Below, piece after piece: positions 1-7,711 of a stretch of 64,000 nt of DNA. This stretch comes from Pelomonas caseinilytica. GTDB taxonomy: Bacteria > Pseudomonadota > Gammaproteobacteria > Burkholderiales > Burkholderiaceae_C. The DNA is taken from assembly GCF_021353235.1 (NCBI RefSeq), contig NZ_JAJTWT010000017.1, positions 1 through 64,000 on the forward strand, in the 5' to 3' direction. Every line of letters begins with the position of its first letter. The first letter of the stretch is position 1. A program made the position numbers and the translations under genes. Below the pieces are notes generated by a model that ran no database searches, was not told the DNA's origin, and saw nothing but the letters and a program-made list of their open reading frames with translations.

Positions 1-115
1 CGAGGCGGGCTGAGGAGGCTCACCGCTACAGTTGTCCACAGCCGGCATCAGCCGATGCCGGCCCCAAGCCCTGGGTCAAAGTTCAATCGGCAGGGTGGGT
101 CAAATTTAGATCGGC
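1..115. mobile_element. Terminal region of an IS21-like insertion sequence
   Basis: Two tandem copies of an 18-bp motif lie 24 bp apart: GGGTCAAAGTTCAATCGG at 73-90 and GGGTCAAATTTAGATCGG at 97-114. Repeated motifs of this GGGTCA...ATCGG form are typical of IS21-family ends. No transposase lies inside the window, so the element would extend to the left. The adjacent minus-strand gene reads into this sequence and stops at once, as expected if the IS inserted into it. The family call rests on motif memory, not on a search. Confidence 0.6.
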
Positions 116-715
116 GCCAACACGCTTGACCACCTTTGCATCGCGGTCGCTCCAATGCCATTGGCCGGGGAACGCGCCTTCCCATCGACCAGACCAGTGG
201 ACGAAGATGACGTCGAGTTGTTCCCAGTCGCATTGGCCCTTCTTCTTGGGATTCGGGCATCCGTCGGGCGTGAGGTTCTCGAGGTCCTTGTCTAGGTCGA
301 CCAGTCTCTCGTAGTCTTGGAACATTCCGCAGGTCCTGCATACGAAGGTAAGCGGTGCGGGCGTGTACTCCATGTGCGACGGTCGGCACAGGTAGAAGCG
401 GTCTTGTCCAGGCAGCTGAAACTGCGACTTGGTCTGGTCCAGCAACGCTTGGTCGACGCACTGAGCTGGGAGCACCCGCGGCTTGCTGGCGTCACCGTCA
501 CGGGCCGCGGAGGCCGCGTCGAACCACGCACGGCCGAGCTCGCTCATGCGCTCGAAGACCAGGTCCATGGTCGAGTCGGAGAGTTGGATGTACTCGCCCG
601 CCGTTGAGCGAGCGATGCATGCCCCCAGCCCCCCCTCGAATGTGAAAAAGCTCTCTGGCGCATAGGCGGTCGCTAGCTGGTTGCGCGACCGATTCATCGT
701 CTTGGCTTTTGCCAT
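83..715 (-). pseudogene. Truncated DrmB-like (DUF1998-type) defence protein, N-terminal part
   Basis: A 210-codon frame starts at an ATG preceded by GAGGAGAAC. It contains paired cysteines (CRTCG near residue 129, then a CPNPKKKGQC segment) followed by a VIFVHWSGRWE segment. Zinc-ribbon cysteines ahead of an aromatic-rich block recall the DUF1998/DrmB subunit of DISARM-type defence, but the resemblance is weak and from memory. The last ten residues are encoded by the IS21-like terminus, so the protein is cut short; DrmB proteins are normally around 600 residues. The neighbour upstream on the same strand looks like the end of a helicase, matching a drmA-drmB order. Confidence 0.45.
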
Positions 716-725
716 GTTCTCCTCC

Positions 726-1408
726 TCAGGTGCGCGACTCGGTAGCGCCGTCGGTCGAGTCGATATCCGCCCCTGACCCGCGGCGGATGAACTTCATTGC
801 GCGCGCCGTCATGCCGTCGCTTACCTGTCTATAGCCAGCATCGGCTTTGGACTCGTGTATCAGCCCAGGCAGGTCCACGTCGCGCAGGGAGGTCATGGGG
901 CGTAGAAGGCTGTTGCGCACTGCGAAGAACTTGCCCAATGGCGTGCTGTTGACGAACTTGTCGATGCCGAGGTCCTGTTGATAGAGGTTCAACTGGGTCT
1001 TAACCAGCGAGCGGTAGTAGTTCTTCCCTTCAGGCGACGGCGAGAAGGAAAGCCCAAGCGCTCTCTCCATGAAGCCCTCGGCCGCCTTGAGGTTCGCAGG
1101 CACATTGAGGAAATCTCGCACCGTGACGTCGCAATGACGGATCTCAAAGTCTCGTTGAGATCAGGGAACGGTTGGTTGACGCCAACGCGCCTTTCCGCGC
1201 GGCGCACAATGTCCTGAATGTCCGCAGCGGACACCGCTCCAGAGATGAGCTCGGAGTTCAACGCCTCCTCGTCGTACCCATCGGCCTTGTGCAGCTTGTC
1301 GAACTGCACCTTCTCCGTGTCGATGACCTGGTCGCCACCCTTCTTGTTCGTGACGTAGGTCAGCGCGATGCGGTGAAGGTCCACAAGTGTTAGCAGGGTC
1401 GCGAAGTC
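726..1408 (-). pseudogene. Frameshifted C-terminal remnant of a DrmA-like helicase
   Basis: Reading on the minus strand, one frame gives a plausible sequence ([18 protein letters not shown], then NKKGGDQVIDTEK) down to about 1130. There the sensible frame shifts by one base and continues (VRDFLNVPANLKAAEGFMER, ending in a TSLRDVD motif) to the stop at 726. A C-terminal SLRDVD-type motif ahead of a DUF1998-like gene recalls the DISARM helicase DrmA; this is an inference. The 5' end is lost at about 1397-1408, where the sequence becomes a copy of a cassette also present at 14.16 kb. It is a dead fragment at the island junction. Confidence 0.5.
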
Positions 1409-1564
1409 TTCCCATCTGAGACGCAGGTCAAGCGAGGCGACCGCATCGTCGGCGGCCACAAGGAGCTGCTCGAGAAGCTCGGCCGCAACGACCCATGCCC
1501 CTGCGGATCCGGGAGGTCGTTTCAAGCGCTGCTGCCTGAGCAGCGGCTGCTTTTGACGGCGTGA
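1409..1564 (+). pseudogene. 5'-truncated SEC-C protein remnant, copy 1
   Basis: This stretch is a close copy of 14162-14314. It encodes a basic segment followed by [11 protein letters not shown], the first half of a SEC-C zinc motif. The expected RFKRCC half is present but in the +1 frame, so the in-frame product ends with a non-homologous tail. The same frameshift exists in the second copy and therefore predates the duplication, or is tolerated. The start codon is missing here because the repeat begins inside the gene, joined to the drmA-like remnant. Confidence 0.7.
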
Positions 1565-1611
1565 ACCGACATCACTACCGGCGCTGATCCCGCGCCGACC
1601 CAAACACCAGG

Positions 1612-1687
1612 TGGGGTGTAGCTCAATCGGAAGAGCAGCGGACTTTGACTCCGCAGGTTGCAGGTTCGAACCCTGCCGCCTCTGCCA
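1612..1687 (+). tRNA. tRNA-Gln (TTG)
   Basis: A full cloverleaf can be drawn. Acceptor TGGGGTG pairs with CGCCTCT (two G-U pairs; the first pair is T-T), D stem GCTC/GAGC, anticodon stem GCGGA/TCCGC with loop CTTTGAC (anticodon TTG), T arm GCAGG-TTCGAAC-CCTGC, discriminator G and encoded CCA. The gene sits between the SEC-C remnant and the HNH gene, 40 bp before the latter's start. The second copy of this cassette (14.3 kb) lacks it, so it was gained or lost after duplication. Confidence 0.9.
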
Positions 1688-1726
1688 GAGAACCTGAACC
1701 GTGCCCGTCGCAGAAAGGAGGACGTC

Positions 1727-2287
1727 ATGCACGACGTATTGCAGTTGGACATCACCGGCCTCCCGCAGGCCTGGATCTCGGTCGAGCAGGCAGCGGTGCA
1801 CGTGGCGACGCGCTCGGTGGCCTGGTCGCTCGGCGACGAGCCGCTGGCTGTGCTTCGTGGCGGCATGAATGCTGACACCGGGCGCCAGTCCGTGCTCGAA
1901 GTGCCGGCGATCCTGGCGCTGCGTGGCAGCTCGCGGCTGAACCTGTTCGACATCACGCCCTGCTTCAGCAAGGGCAAAGTGTTGCGGCGCGACCGCCGGA
2001 CCTGCGCCTACTGCGGCAGCCAGCACGAGCTGCGCGACCTGACGGTCGACCACATCCTGCCGGCGTCCCGTGGCGGCCCGCTGAGCTGGATGAACACGGT
2101 CGCTGCCTGCCGCGGCTGCAACGCGCTGAAGGCCGACCGCACGCCGGAGGAAGCGCGCATGCCGCTGCTGTTCACGCCCTACGTGCCCAGCCGCTTCGAG
2201 GACTTCCTGCTCAAGGGCAGGCGCATCCGGGCGGACGTGCATGAATGGCTGGCCGCACGGCTGCCGAAGGAATCGCGCCTGAGCTGA
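1727..2287 (+). CDS. HNH endonuclease, copy 1
   Basis: A protein of 186 residues starting at an ATG behind AAAGGAGG. The C-terminal half is a classical HNH nuclease with zinc ligands: CAYC at 93-96, the catalytic DH at 108-109 in VDHILPASRGG, N123, and CRGC at 128-131. The N-terminal 85 residues resemble those of stand-alone Burkholderiales HNH proteins and have no motif I can name. HNH enzymes cut DNA or structured nucleic acid with a metal ion; the substrate is unknown. A second copy at 14368-14928 differs at about six residues. The leader encodes tRNA-Gln, and rtcR ends 11 bp downstream on the other strand. Confidence 0.85.
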   Translation: MHDVLQLDITGLPQAWISVEQAAVHVATRSVAWSLGDEPLAVLRGGMNADTGRQSVLEVPAILALRGSSRLNLFDITPCFSKGKVLRRDRRTCAYCGSQHELRDLTVDHILPASRGGPLSWMNTVAACRGCNALKADRTPEEARMPLLFTPYVPSRFEDFLLKGRRIRADVHEWLAARLPKESRLS

Positions 2288-2297
2288 CCCTGACCGG

Positions 2298-3905
2298 TCA
2301 GCCCGGGCGCTTGACCACGTCCCAGGTCAGCCCGAACTTCAGCAGGTACTTGCGCAACCGGTCAGCGTCGTTGATGACGGTGCGCTGCACGCGTGACCGA
2401 TCAAAGAGCCGGCGTCCCGCTTCCGACAGGGTCGAGGACGTCTGGCAGATACGCACGACCGCCTCCAGCTGAAGGCGGTCAAATAGATCGAGCGATGCCT
2501 CGACCTCTGCCGACAGCTGCGAGCTCAGCTCAACCGCGGACTCGGCCTGGCCGTTCCCCACAGGCTTCCAGAGCCACTGCAGCCGCTGAATCTCCGCGTC
2601 GACCAACGCTGTGGAGATGCGCCCGCCATCTGCCAACGTCGCCATCCGCGTCGCGCTCGCCATCAGGTCCCGGAAGTTGCCGCTCCAGAGCGCCTCCGCG
2701 GACCGCGCGAATTGCAGGTACCTGGCCTTGGCCTCCACGTTGAACCGCACCGCGCGACCGGATTCCGCCGCAAACCGTGCCAGCAAGTGGTCGATGTTGG
2801 GCTCGATGTCCTCCGGCCGTTGCGCCAGGCCCGGCAGCGTGTAAGCCCACAGGTTGATCCGCGCAAACAGATCTTCGCGAAAGCGACCCTGGGCCACGTC
2901 GACGCGCAGGTCGCGGTTGGTGCCGGCGATCAGCTGGAAGTCGCTGCTGACCTCACGGTCGCTGCCCATCGGGAAGAAGCGCTTCTCCTCCACCGCCTTG
3001 AGCAGCATGGCCTGCTCGTCGAGCCCCAACTCGCCAATCTCGTCGAGGAAGAGCACGCCCTGGTGGGCGGTGCGCAGCAGGCCAGCCCGGTCCGCCGCTG
3101 CGCCGGTGAAGGCGCCCTTCTTGTGGCCGAACAGGGTCGAGGCCGCGCTGTCGCCGCGCAGCGTTGCGCAGTTCACCTCAACGAAATCGCCTTGCACCTG
3201 GTGCCGCGACTTCTTCAGCTCGAACATGCGCCGTGCCAGATGCGACTTGCCGGCGCCCGTGGGGCCGGTCAGCAGGATGGGTGCCTGCGAACGGATGGCC
3301 ACCCGCTCGATCTCCTCGATGAGCGCGTTGAAACGAGTGTTGCGCGTCGGGATGCCGCTCTTCAGGAACTCCAGCGCCTCGGCATGCGCCTGATTGAAGC
3401 GCTGGGCCAGCACGTCATAGCGGGACAGGTCAAGGTCGATGAGCGTGTAGCTGCCCGGGTTGCCCGCCTGCTGCTTCTTGGGTGGCGCCGTCTGCAGCAG
3501 CACGCCAGGGATGAAGCGCGACTCCACCATCAGGAACATGCAGATCTGTGCCACGTGGGTGCCCGTGGTGATGTGCGCCCAGTACTGCTCGTGCGCCGGG
3601 TCGAAGCGGTAGGCGCGCGCCCAGTCGTAAAGCGCGGCGTACATCTCGCCGAAGTCCCAGGGGTCGGCCACGTCCATCGGCACGAGGTTGACCTGGGTGT
3701 CCGGCGAGGCGTTCGCGATGTCACGCACCAGTTGCTGCGCCAGTGCCGTGTGCTTGGCCGAGTGCAGCAGCTCCAGGCGGTCGATCAGCGTGTCGTCATG
3801 CTGGACGAGCGAGATGGTCGGACGCCATTTCTCCCAACGGCCGGCGCCCTGGCCGGAATCAAGCTGGGAGCCGAGGAAGCCGATGACGACGGTTTTCTTG
3901 GGCAT
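2298..3905 (-). CDS. rtcR: RtcR, CARF-domain sigma-54 activator of RNA repair genes
   Basis: A 535-residue enhancer-binding protein. Residues 1-180 match the RtcR sensory region (CARF fold, MPKKTVVIGFLGSQLDSG start). The AAA+ domain has Walker A GPTGAGKS at 214-221, the sigma-54-contacting GAFTGA loop at 264-269 and Walker B VLFLDEIGEL at 284-293. A C-terminal helix-turn-helix follows around 490-530. RtcR is known to derepress rtcBA when its CARF domain senses RNA ends, including damaged tRNA. It is transcribed divergently from rsr-rtcB-rtcA, and a sigma-54 promoter lies in the shared gap. All ATPase motifs are intact, so it should be active. Confidence 0.97.
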   Translation of the reverse strand: MPKKTVVIGFLGSQLDSGQGAGRWEKWRPTISLVQHDDTLIDRLELLHSAKHTALAQQLVRDIANASPDTQVNLVPMDVADPWDFGEMYAALYDWARAYRFDPAHEQYWAHITTGTHVAQICMFLMVESRFIPGVLLQTAPPKKQQAGNPGSYTLIDLDLSRYDVLAQRFNQAHAEALEFLKSGIPTRNTRFNALIEEIERVAIRSQAPILLTGPTGAGKSHLARRMFELKKSRHQVQGDFVEVNCATLRGDSAASTLFGHKKGAFTGAAADRAGLLRTAHQGVLFLDEIGELGLDEQAMLLKAVEEKRFFPMGSDREVSSDFQLIAGTNRDLRVDVAQGRFREDLFARINLWAYTLPGLAQRPEDIEPNIDHLLARFAAESGRAVRFNVEAKARYLQFARSAEALWSGNFRDLMASATRMATLADGGRISTALVDAEIQRLQWLWKPVGNGQAESAVELSSQLSAEVEASLDLFDRLQLEAVVRICQTSSTLSEAGRRLFDRSRVQRTVINDADRLRKYLLKFGLTWDVVKRPG

Positions 3906-3920
3906 AGCGAATTGGATAGC

Positions 3921-3942
3921 AAGCTAGCTACAAGTCTAGCTT
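3921..3942. promoter_or_regulatory. Inverted repeat, candidate RtcR upstream activating site
   Basis: AAGCTAG at 3921-3927 is repeated in inverted orientation as CTAGCTT at 3936-3942, separated by 8 bp. It lies about 105 bp upstream of the -24 element of the rsr promoter, a normal distance for an enhancer of a sigma-54 activator, and just outside the rtcR start. Assignment to RtcR is positional inference. Confidence 0.45.
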
Positions 3943-4048
3943 TGGAGGGTTGTTCCCAAGTGTCGACACCGCGGCGCATCGCAGGTAAAGCCATTTTTCC
4001 AAGGCAATTCAATTATTTGCGCGCATCCGCCTGCACCGCCGCCAGACC

Positions 4049-4064
4049 TGGCACACCCGTTGCA
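4049..4064 (+). promoter_or_regulatory. Sigma-54 (-24/-12) promoter of the rsr-rtcB-rtcA operon
   Basis: TGGCAC-ACCCG-TTGCA matches the sigma-54 consensus TGGCAC-N5-TTGCW at every conserved base. Transcription would begin near 4075, about 37 bp ahead of the rsr ATG. With rtcR divergent and intact, this is the predicted RtcR-controlled promoter. Confidence 0.93.
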
Positions 4065-4111
4065 ATGAAGAAGGCACAAACGAAACGTTGAATGCAAAAG
4101 AGGAGAACCTC

Positions 4112-5686
4112 ATGGTCAACACCCAGCTCTTCCACACGATCAAAGGCGCCCTGCTGCCCGCAGCCACGGCGCGCAACGCTCACCAGGCCACGGCCTACGC
4201 CTTCGGCCCTCGCCACCAGCTGGCGCAACTGGCCGCCACCGGCTGCCTGAGCCGCACGTTCTACGCAGACGCAGAGCAGCAACTCGACCAGGTGCTGGCA
4301 CTGACCCAGACCCTGGAGCCCGCTTTCATCGCCAAGACGGCGATCTACGGTCGCCAATCCGGCTACATGAAGGACATGCCGGCCCTGCTCGCTGCCAGCC
4401 TGGCGGCGCGTGATGTCGCGCTGCTGGGTCAGGTTTTCTCTCGCGTCGTCGACAACGGCAAGATGCTGCGCAACTTCGTGCAGATCCTGCGAAGCGGCGC
4501 GGTGGGGCGCAAGTCGCTGGGTTCCCGCCCGAAGAAGCTGGTCCAGCACTGGTTGCTGACCGCAACCGAGAAGCAACTGCTGAACGCTGCGGTGGGCAAC
4601 ACGCCGTCGCTGGCCGACGTGGTCAAGATGGTTCACCCCAAGCCTGCCGAGGCCTGGCGTGCCGCGTGGTTCGCCTGGCTGATCGGCCGGCCTTTTGATG
4701 AAGCAGCGCTGCCGCCCATCACCCAGGCGTTCGAACGCTTCAAGCGTGCGGCTGCCCAGGGTGAGGCTGCCGAGCTGCCTGACGTGCCGTTCCAGATGCT
4801 GACCGCGCTGGCGCTGACCTCCGCCCAATGGGCGCAGATCGCTCGCCAGGGCTCGTGGCAGATGGTGCGCCAGAACCTGAACACCTTCGCGCGGCATGGC
4901 GTGTTCGACCTCCCCGGCATGACCGAGGTGGTGGCCGCCAAGTTGAGCGACGCCCAGGCTGTGGCCAAGGCGCGGGTGATGCCGTACCAGCTGCTGTCCG
5001 CCTTCAAGGCGGCCGGCGAGGCGGTGCCGGCGCAGGTGCGTGACGCGCTGCAGGATGCGATGGAGCTGTCGCTGGCCAACGTGCCGGCGTTGGCCGGTCG
5101 TGTCGTGGTGTGCCCCGACGTGTCGGGCTCGATGAGCTCGGCTGTCACGGGGCACCGCGGTTCGGCGACGTCCAGCGTGCGCTGCATCGACGTCGCTGCC
5201 CTGGTGGCTGCGGCGGTGCTGCGAAAGAACCCGCAGGCCCGTGTGCTGCCGTTCGAGCAGGATGTGGTGAAGCTGCAGCTGAACGCTCGCGACTCGGTGA
5301 TGACCAACGCCCAGGCGTTGGCCAAGATCGGTGGCGGCGGGACGAACTGCAGCGCGCCGTTGGCGGTGCTGAACCGCGAGCGTGCGGCGGTCGACGTGGT
5401 GATCCTGGTCTCGGACAACGAGTCCTGGGTTGACGCTAACCGGCGCGGTGCGACGCAGACCTTGCGCGAGTGGGAACTGCTGAAGCAGCGCAACCCGAAG
5501 GCGCGCCTGGTGTGCATCGACATCCAGCCGACGGCGACCACGCAGGCGGCGGAGCGGCACGACATCCTGAATGTCGGCGGCTTCTCGGATGCGGTGTTCA
5601 CGATGGTGGCGAACTTCGCCACCGGCAAGATGGACGCCGAGCACTGGGTCGGTGAAATCGACAAGGTGTCGCTGGCCGCGCAGTAA
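4112..5686 (+). CDS. rsr: Rsr, bacterial Ro60 (TROVE domain) RNA-binding protein
   Basis: A 524-residue protein; the ATG at 4112 was chosen because AAGAGGAG sits just ahead of it, over a TTG 24 bp upstream. Residues 1-320 form the helical-repeat TROVE ring, which in Ro60 proteins binds Y RNAs on its outer face and ends of misfolded RNA in its cavity. Residues 325-520 form a von Willebrand A fold with an intact MIDAS motif DVSGS (D336, S338, S340). In bacteria Rsr works with Y RNA and 3'-5' exonucleases in RNA decay and quality control. Four Y-RNA-like genes follow immediately and an exonuclease gene lies 6 kb downstream. Confidence 0.96.
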   Translation: MVNTQLFHTIKGALLPAATARNAHQATAYAFGPRHQLAQLAATGCLSRTFYADAEQQLDQVLALTQTLEPAFIAKTAIYGRQSGYMKDMPALLAASLAARDVALLGQVFSRVVDNGKMLRNFVQILRSGAVGRKSLGSRPKKLVQHWLLTATEKQLLNAAVGNTPSLADVVKMVHPKPAEAWRAAWFAWLIGRPFDEAALPPITQAFERFKRAAAQGEAAELPDVPFQMLTALALTSAQWAQIARQGSWQMVRQNLNTFARHGVFDLPGMTEVVAAKLSDAQAVAKARVMPYQLLSAFKAAGEAVPAQVRDALQDAMELSLANVPALAGRVVVCPDVSGSMSSAVTGHRGSATSSVRCIDVAALVAAAVLRKNPQARVLPFEQDVVKLQLNARDSVMTNAQALAKIGGGGTNCSAPLAVLNRERAAVDVVILVSDNESWVDANRRGATQTLREWELLKQRNPKARLVCIDIQPTATTQAAERHDILNVGGFSDAVFTMVANFATGKMDAEHWVGEIDKVSLAAQ

Positions 5687-5710
5687 GGCCGCGACACCCA
5701 CTTTTGGAAG

Positions 5711-5821
5711 GTGTCCCGGGCGAATGCCTGCAGGAGTACAGCACCCTTTGGCCGCGTGGGCCCGCAAGCCCGCAACGGAGAACCCGTAGGCCGCTCTTGC
5801 AACTCTCGTCGCCCGGGGCAC
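5711..5821 (+). ncRNA. Y-RNA-like gene a
   Basis: A 12-bp closing helix joins 5711-5722 to 5810-5821 (one G-U pair). Inside it, AATG on the 5' side faces TCGT on the 3' side, then a second helix GCAGGAG/CTCTTGC (5730-5736 with 5794-5800) leads directly into TACA. The same order (GCG-AATGC, 7-8 bp helix, TACA, then a 3' strand ending GTCGC) recurs three more times before rtcB. A stem with a conserved internal loop is the known Ro60-binding part of Y RNAs, and bacterial Y RNA genes are typically beside rsr. The inner domain here has a GC hairpin but no clear T loop. Confidence 0.75.
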
Positions 5822-5848
5822 CCACCTTTCAACACAGCACGCGTCGTC

Positions 5849-5910
5849 GCGTGGCGAATGCAGGTGGGACTACATCCCAAGCGTGTCTCACCGCCTGTTA
5901 GTCGCCACGC
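5849..5910 (+). ncRNA. Y-RNA-like gene b, minimal form without tRNA-like module
   Basis: Outer helix GCGTGGCG (5849-5856) with CGCCACGC (5903-5910), internal loop AATG against TTAGT, inner helix GGTGGGAC (5863-5870) with GTCTCACC (5885-5892; one G-U), then a 14-nt loop starting TACA. At 62 nt it keeps the whole Ro-binding-type stem but has only a short loop where other members carry a tRNA-like domain. It could be a stripped-down Ro ligand, or a relic. Confidence 0.7.
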
Positions 5911-5925
5911 GGGGGCTCCGGTTTT

Positions 5926-6018
5926 GCGCGAATGCTGGCAGGACTACATCGGTACGCCGGGGGTTCGACTCCTCAGCTGGGAAACCAGTGTGGCTATGTC
6001 TTGCTTCTCTAGTCGCGC
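5926..6018 (+). ncRNA. Y-RNA-like gene c with T-loop module
   Basis: Outer helix GCGCG (5926-5930) with CGCGC (6014-6018), internal loop AATG against TAGT, inner helix GGCAGGAC (5937-5944) with GTCTTGCT (5998-6005; two G-U pairs), then TACA. The inner domain holds a tRNA-type T arm (GGGG-TTCGACT-CCTC) and a hairpin CTGG-GAAA-CCAG. A T loop inside the inner domain is the hallmark of YrlA-type Y RNAs, which mimic tRNA. Confidence 0.78.
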
Positions 6019-6032
6019 TTCTTGTTTGAGAT

Positions 6033-6169
6033 GCCTTGCTGCGAATGCAGGTGGAACTACAGCCTTCTAAGCTCGTGGTCGCGGGTTCGAGTCCCGCCGG
6101 TCCCAGATTAGGGGGACCGTAGCTCAGCGGTAGAGCACGACGTTTCACCGTTCCTTGTCGCAGCAGGGC
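6033..6169 (+). ncRNA. Y-RNA-like gene d (YrlA type) with permuted tRNA module
   Basis: Outer helix 6033-6043 with 6159-6169 (11 bp, one G-U), internal loop AATG against TTGT, inner helix GGTGGAAC (6050-6057) with GTTTCACC (6142-6149), then TACA. The inner domain contains all tRNA parts in permuted order: an anticodon-like loop CTTCTAA, a T arm GCGGG-TTCGAGT-CCCGC, the acceptor strands CGGTCCC and GGGACCG closed by an 8-nt loop instead of free ends, then a D arm GCTCAGCGGTAGAGC. YrlA RNAs are known to mimic tRNA this way. It ends 267 bp before rtcB. Confidence 0.85.
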
Positions 6170-6184
6170 ATCACCTTTGATTTC

Positions 6185-6415
6185 GGGCGCGCTGGCACAG
6201 AAGGGAGCGCCACTGCCAAAAATGATTGACATGCCGGCAGCCTGGGTAGCACCAGGTGCAGCAGGCAAGTTGGTCGGCGGGTACGGTTGAGGATGCAGGT
6301 GCCGGCTCCGATGACGGGTCGTCACTGGCGCGCGTTTCCAATCGCCGACGATGCCACTGGCCTAGAAACCGTGGTTGCTGCATTGATGCGGGTTCGAATC
6401 CCGTCGCGTCCACCA
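6185..6415 (+). tRNA. Degenerate, interrupted tRNA-like gene upstream of rtcB
   Basis: The 3' end is convincing: T arm GCGGG-TTCGAAT-CCCGT (6388-6404), acceptor strand CGCGTCC, discriminator A and encoded CCA. A partner acceptor strand GGGCGCG (one G-U pair) is at 6185-6191, followed by a D-like arm. About 150 nt of hairpin-rich sequence separates the two halves and no clear anticodon arm is visible. It may be another tRNA with an insertion, as in the 13-kb array, or just a tRNA 3' fragment in the rtcB leader. Confidence 0.4.
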
Positions 6416-6436
6416 ATGAATAGCCATGAGAACAAC

Positions 6437-7654
6437 ATGAACTACAACATCGAACAACCCGAAGGCGGCGTCCCCATCAAGATGTGGACGCAAGGCGTTC
6501 CCGTCGAGCCCGAGGCCAAGCAGCAGCTTGCCAACGCCGCCAAGCTGCCCATCGTCTTCAAGCACATCGCGGCCATGCCGGACGTGCACCTGGGCATCGG
6601 CGCGACCGTCGGCTCCGTGATCCCGACGATCAAGGCCATCATCCCGGCCGCGGTCGGCGTGGACATCGGCTGCGGCATGATGGCCGCGAAGACCACGCTG
6701 CGTGCGGAAGACCTGCCGGACAGCTTGGCCGCCCTGCGTTCGGCGATCGAGAAGGCTGTGCCGCACGGCTCGGCGCCCAAGCACCGCGGTCGTGACCCGG
6801 GCAGCTGGGAGAACCCGCCTGAGACGGTGGACCAGGTCTGGGCCACGCTGGTGGACGAGTTCGATGCGCTGTGCGAGCTGCACCCGCGCTTGAAGAACAC
6901 GAACAACCGCAAGCACCTGGGCACGCTGGGGACCGGCAACCACTTCATCGAGGTCTGTCTCGACGAAGTCGGCTTCGTCTGGTTCATGCTGCATTCGGGC
7001 TCGCGCGGCGTGGGCAATGCCATCGGCACGCACTTCATCGAGCTGGCCAAGAAGGACGCGGAGCGCAACCAGCGCAACCTGCCGGACAAGGACCTGGCCT
7101 ACTTCGAGGAAGGCGCCCAGTACTTCGGCGACTACGTGCGCGGCGTGTCCTGGGCCCAGAAGTTCGCGATGAAGAACCGCGAGGTCATGATGGCCAACCT
7201 GATCGCCACCGTGCGCTCGGTCATCACGAAGCCCTTCGAGGCGCATGTGGAAGCCGTGAACTGCCACCACAACTATGTGCAGCAGGAGCGCCACTTCGGC
7301 GAGGACGTGTTCATCACCCGCAAGGGCGCCGTGAGCGCCAAGCGCGGCGAGATGGGCATCATCCCGGGCAGCATGGGTGCGCGCAGCTACATCGTTCGCG
7401 GCCTGGGCAACCCGGAAAGCTTCGAGAGCTGCAGCCACGGCGCCGGTCGCGTGATGAGCCGCACCAAGGCCAAGAAGATGTTCACCATCGAGGACCAGGT
7501 CAAGGCCACCGAGGGCGTGGAGTGCCGCAAGGACGCCGACGTCATCGACGAGATCCCGATGGCCTACAAGGACATCGACGCCGTGATGGCTGCGCAGAGC
7601 GACCTGGTGGAAGTGGTGCACACCTTGAAGCAGGTGGTGTGCGTGAAGGGATGA
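6437..7654 (+). CDS. rtcB: RtcB, RNA-splicing ligase
   Basis: A 405-residue RtcB (E. coli RtcB has 408). It joins 2',3'-cyclic phosphate (or 3'-phosphate) to 5'-OH RNA ends using GTP and manganese. The metal and guanylate residues are present: D76 and C79 in GVDIGCGM, H169 in GTGNHF, H186 in LHSGSRG, H277/H278 in CHHN, and H334 in CSHGAGR, the expected guanylylated histidine. The ATG at 6437 gives the canonical MNYNIEQP start; another ATG lies 21 bp upstream. No archease gene is visible. It follows the Y-RNA cluster and precedes rlaP and rtcA, so all are probably read from the sigma-54 promoter. Confidence 0.97.
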   Translation: MNYNIEQPEGGVPIKMWTQGVPVEPEAKQQLANAAKLPIVFKHIAAMPDVHLGIGATVGSVIPTIKAIIPAAVGVDIGCGMMAAKTTLRAEDLPDSLAALRSAIEKAVPHGSAPKHRGRDPGSWENPPETVDQVWATLVDEFDALCELHPRLKNTNNRKHLGTLGTGNHFIEVCLDEVGFVWFMLHSGSRGVGNAIGTHFIELAKKDAERNQRNLPDKDLAYFEEGAQYFGDYVRGVSWAQKFAMKNREVMMANLIATVRSVITKPFEAHVEAVNCHHNYVQQERHFGEDVFITRKGAVSAKRGEMGIIPGSMGARSYIVRGLGNPESFESCSHGAGRVMSRTKAKKMFTIEDQVKATEGVECRKDADVIDEIPMAYKDIDAVMAAQSDLVEVVHTLKQVVCVKG

Positions 7655-7711
7655 GCGGGTGAGGGCCTCGTGCGCTCACCTGCTCAACCAAATGAATTGA
7701 GGAGGGAGAGC

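Noticed and set aside
989-2242. A 417-codon open frame on the minus strand across the left junction
   Set aside because: It runs antisense through tRNA-Gln and the HNH gene and joins a real helicase-like fragment only by chance openness in GC-rich DNA; only 726-1408 looks genuine.
2712-4091. Long frames antisense to rtcR and to many other genes
   Set aside because: They have Arg/Pro/Ala-rich low-complexity translations, no ribosome-binding sites, and mirror codon bias of the real genes on the other strand.
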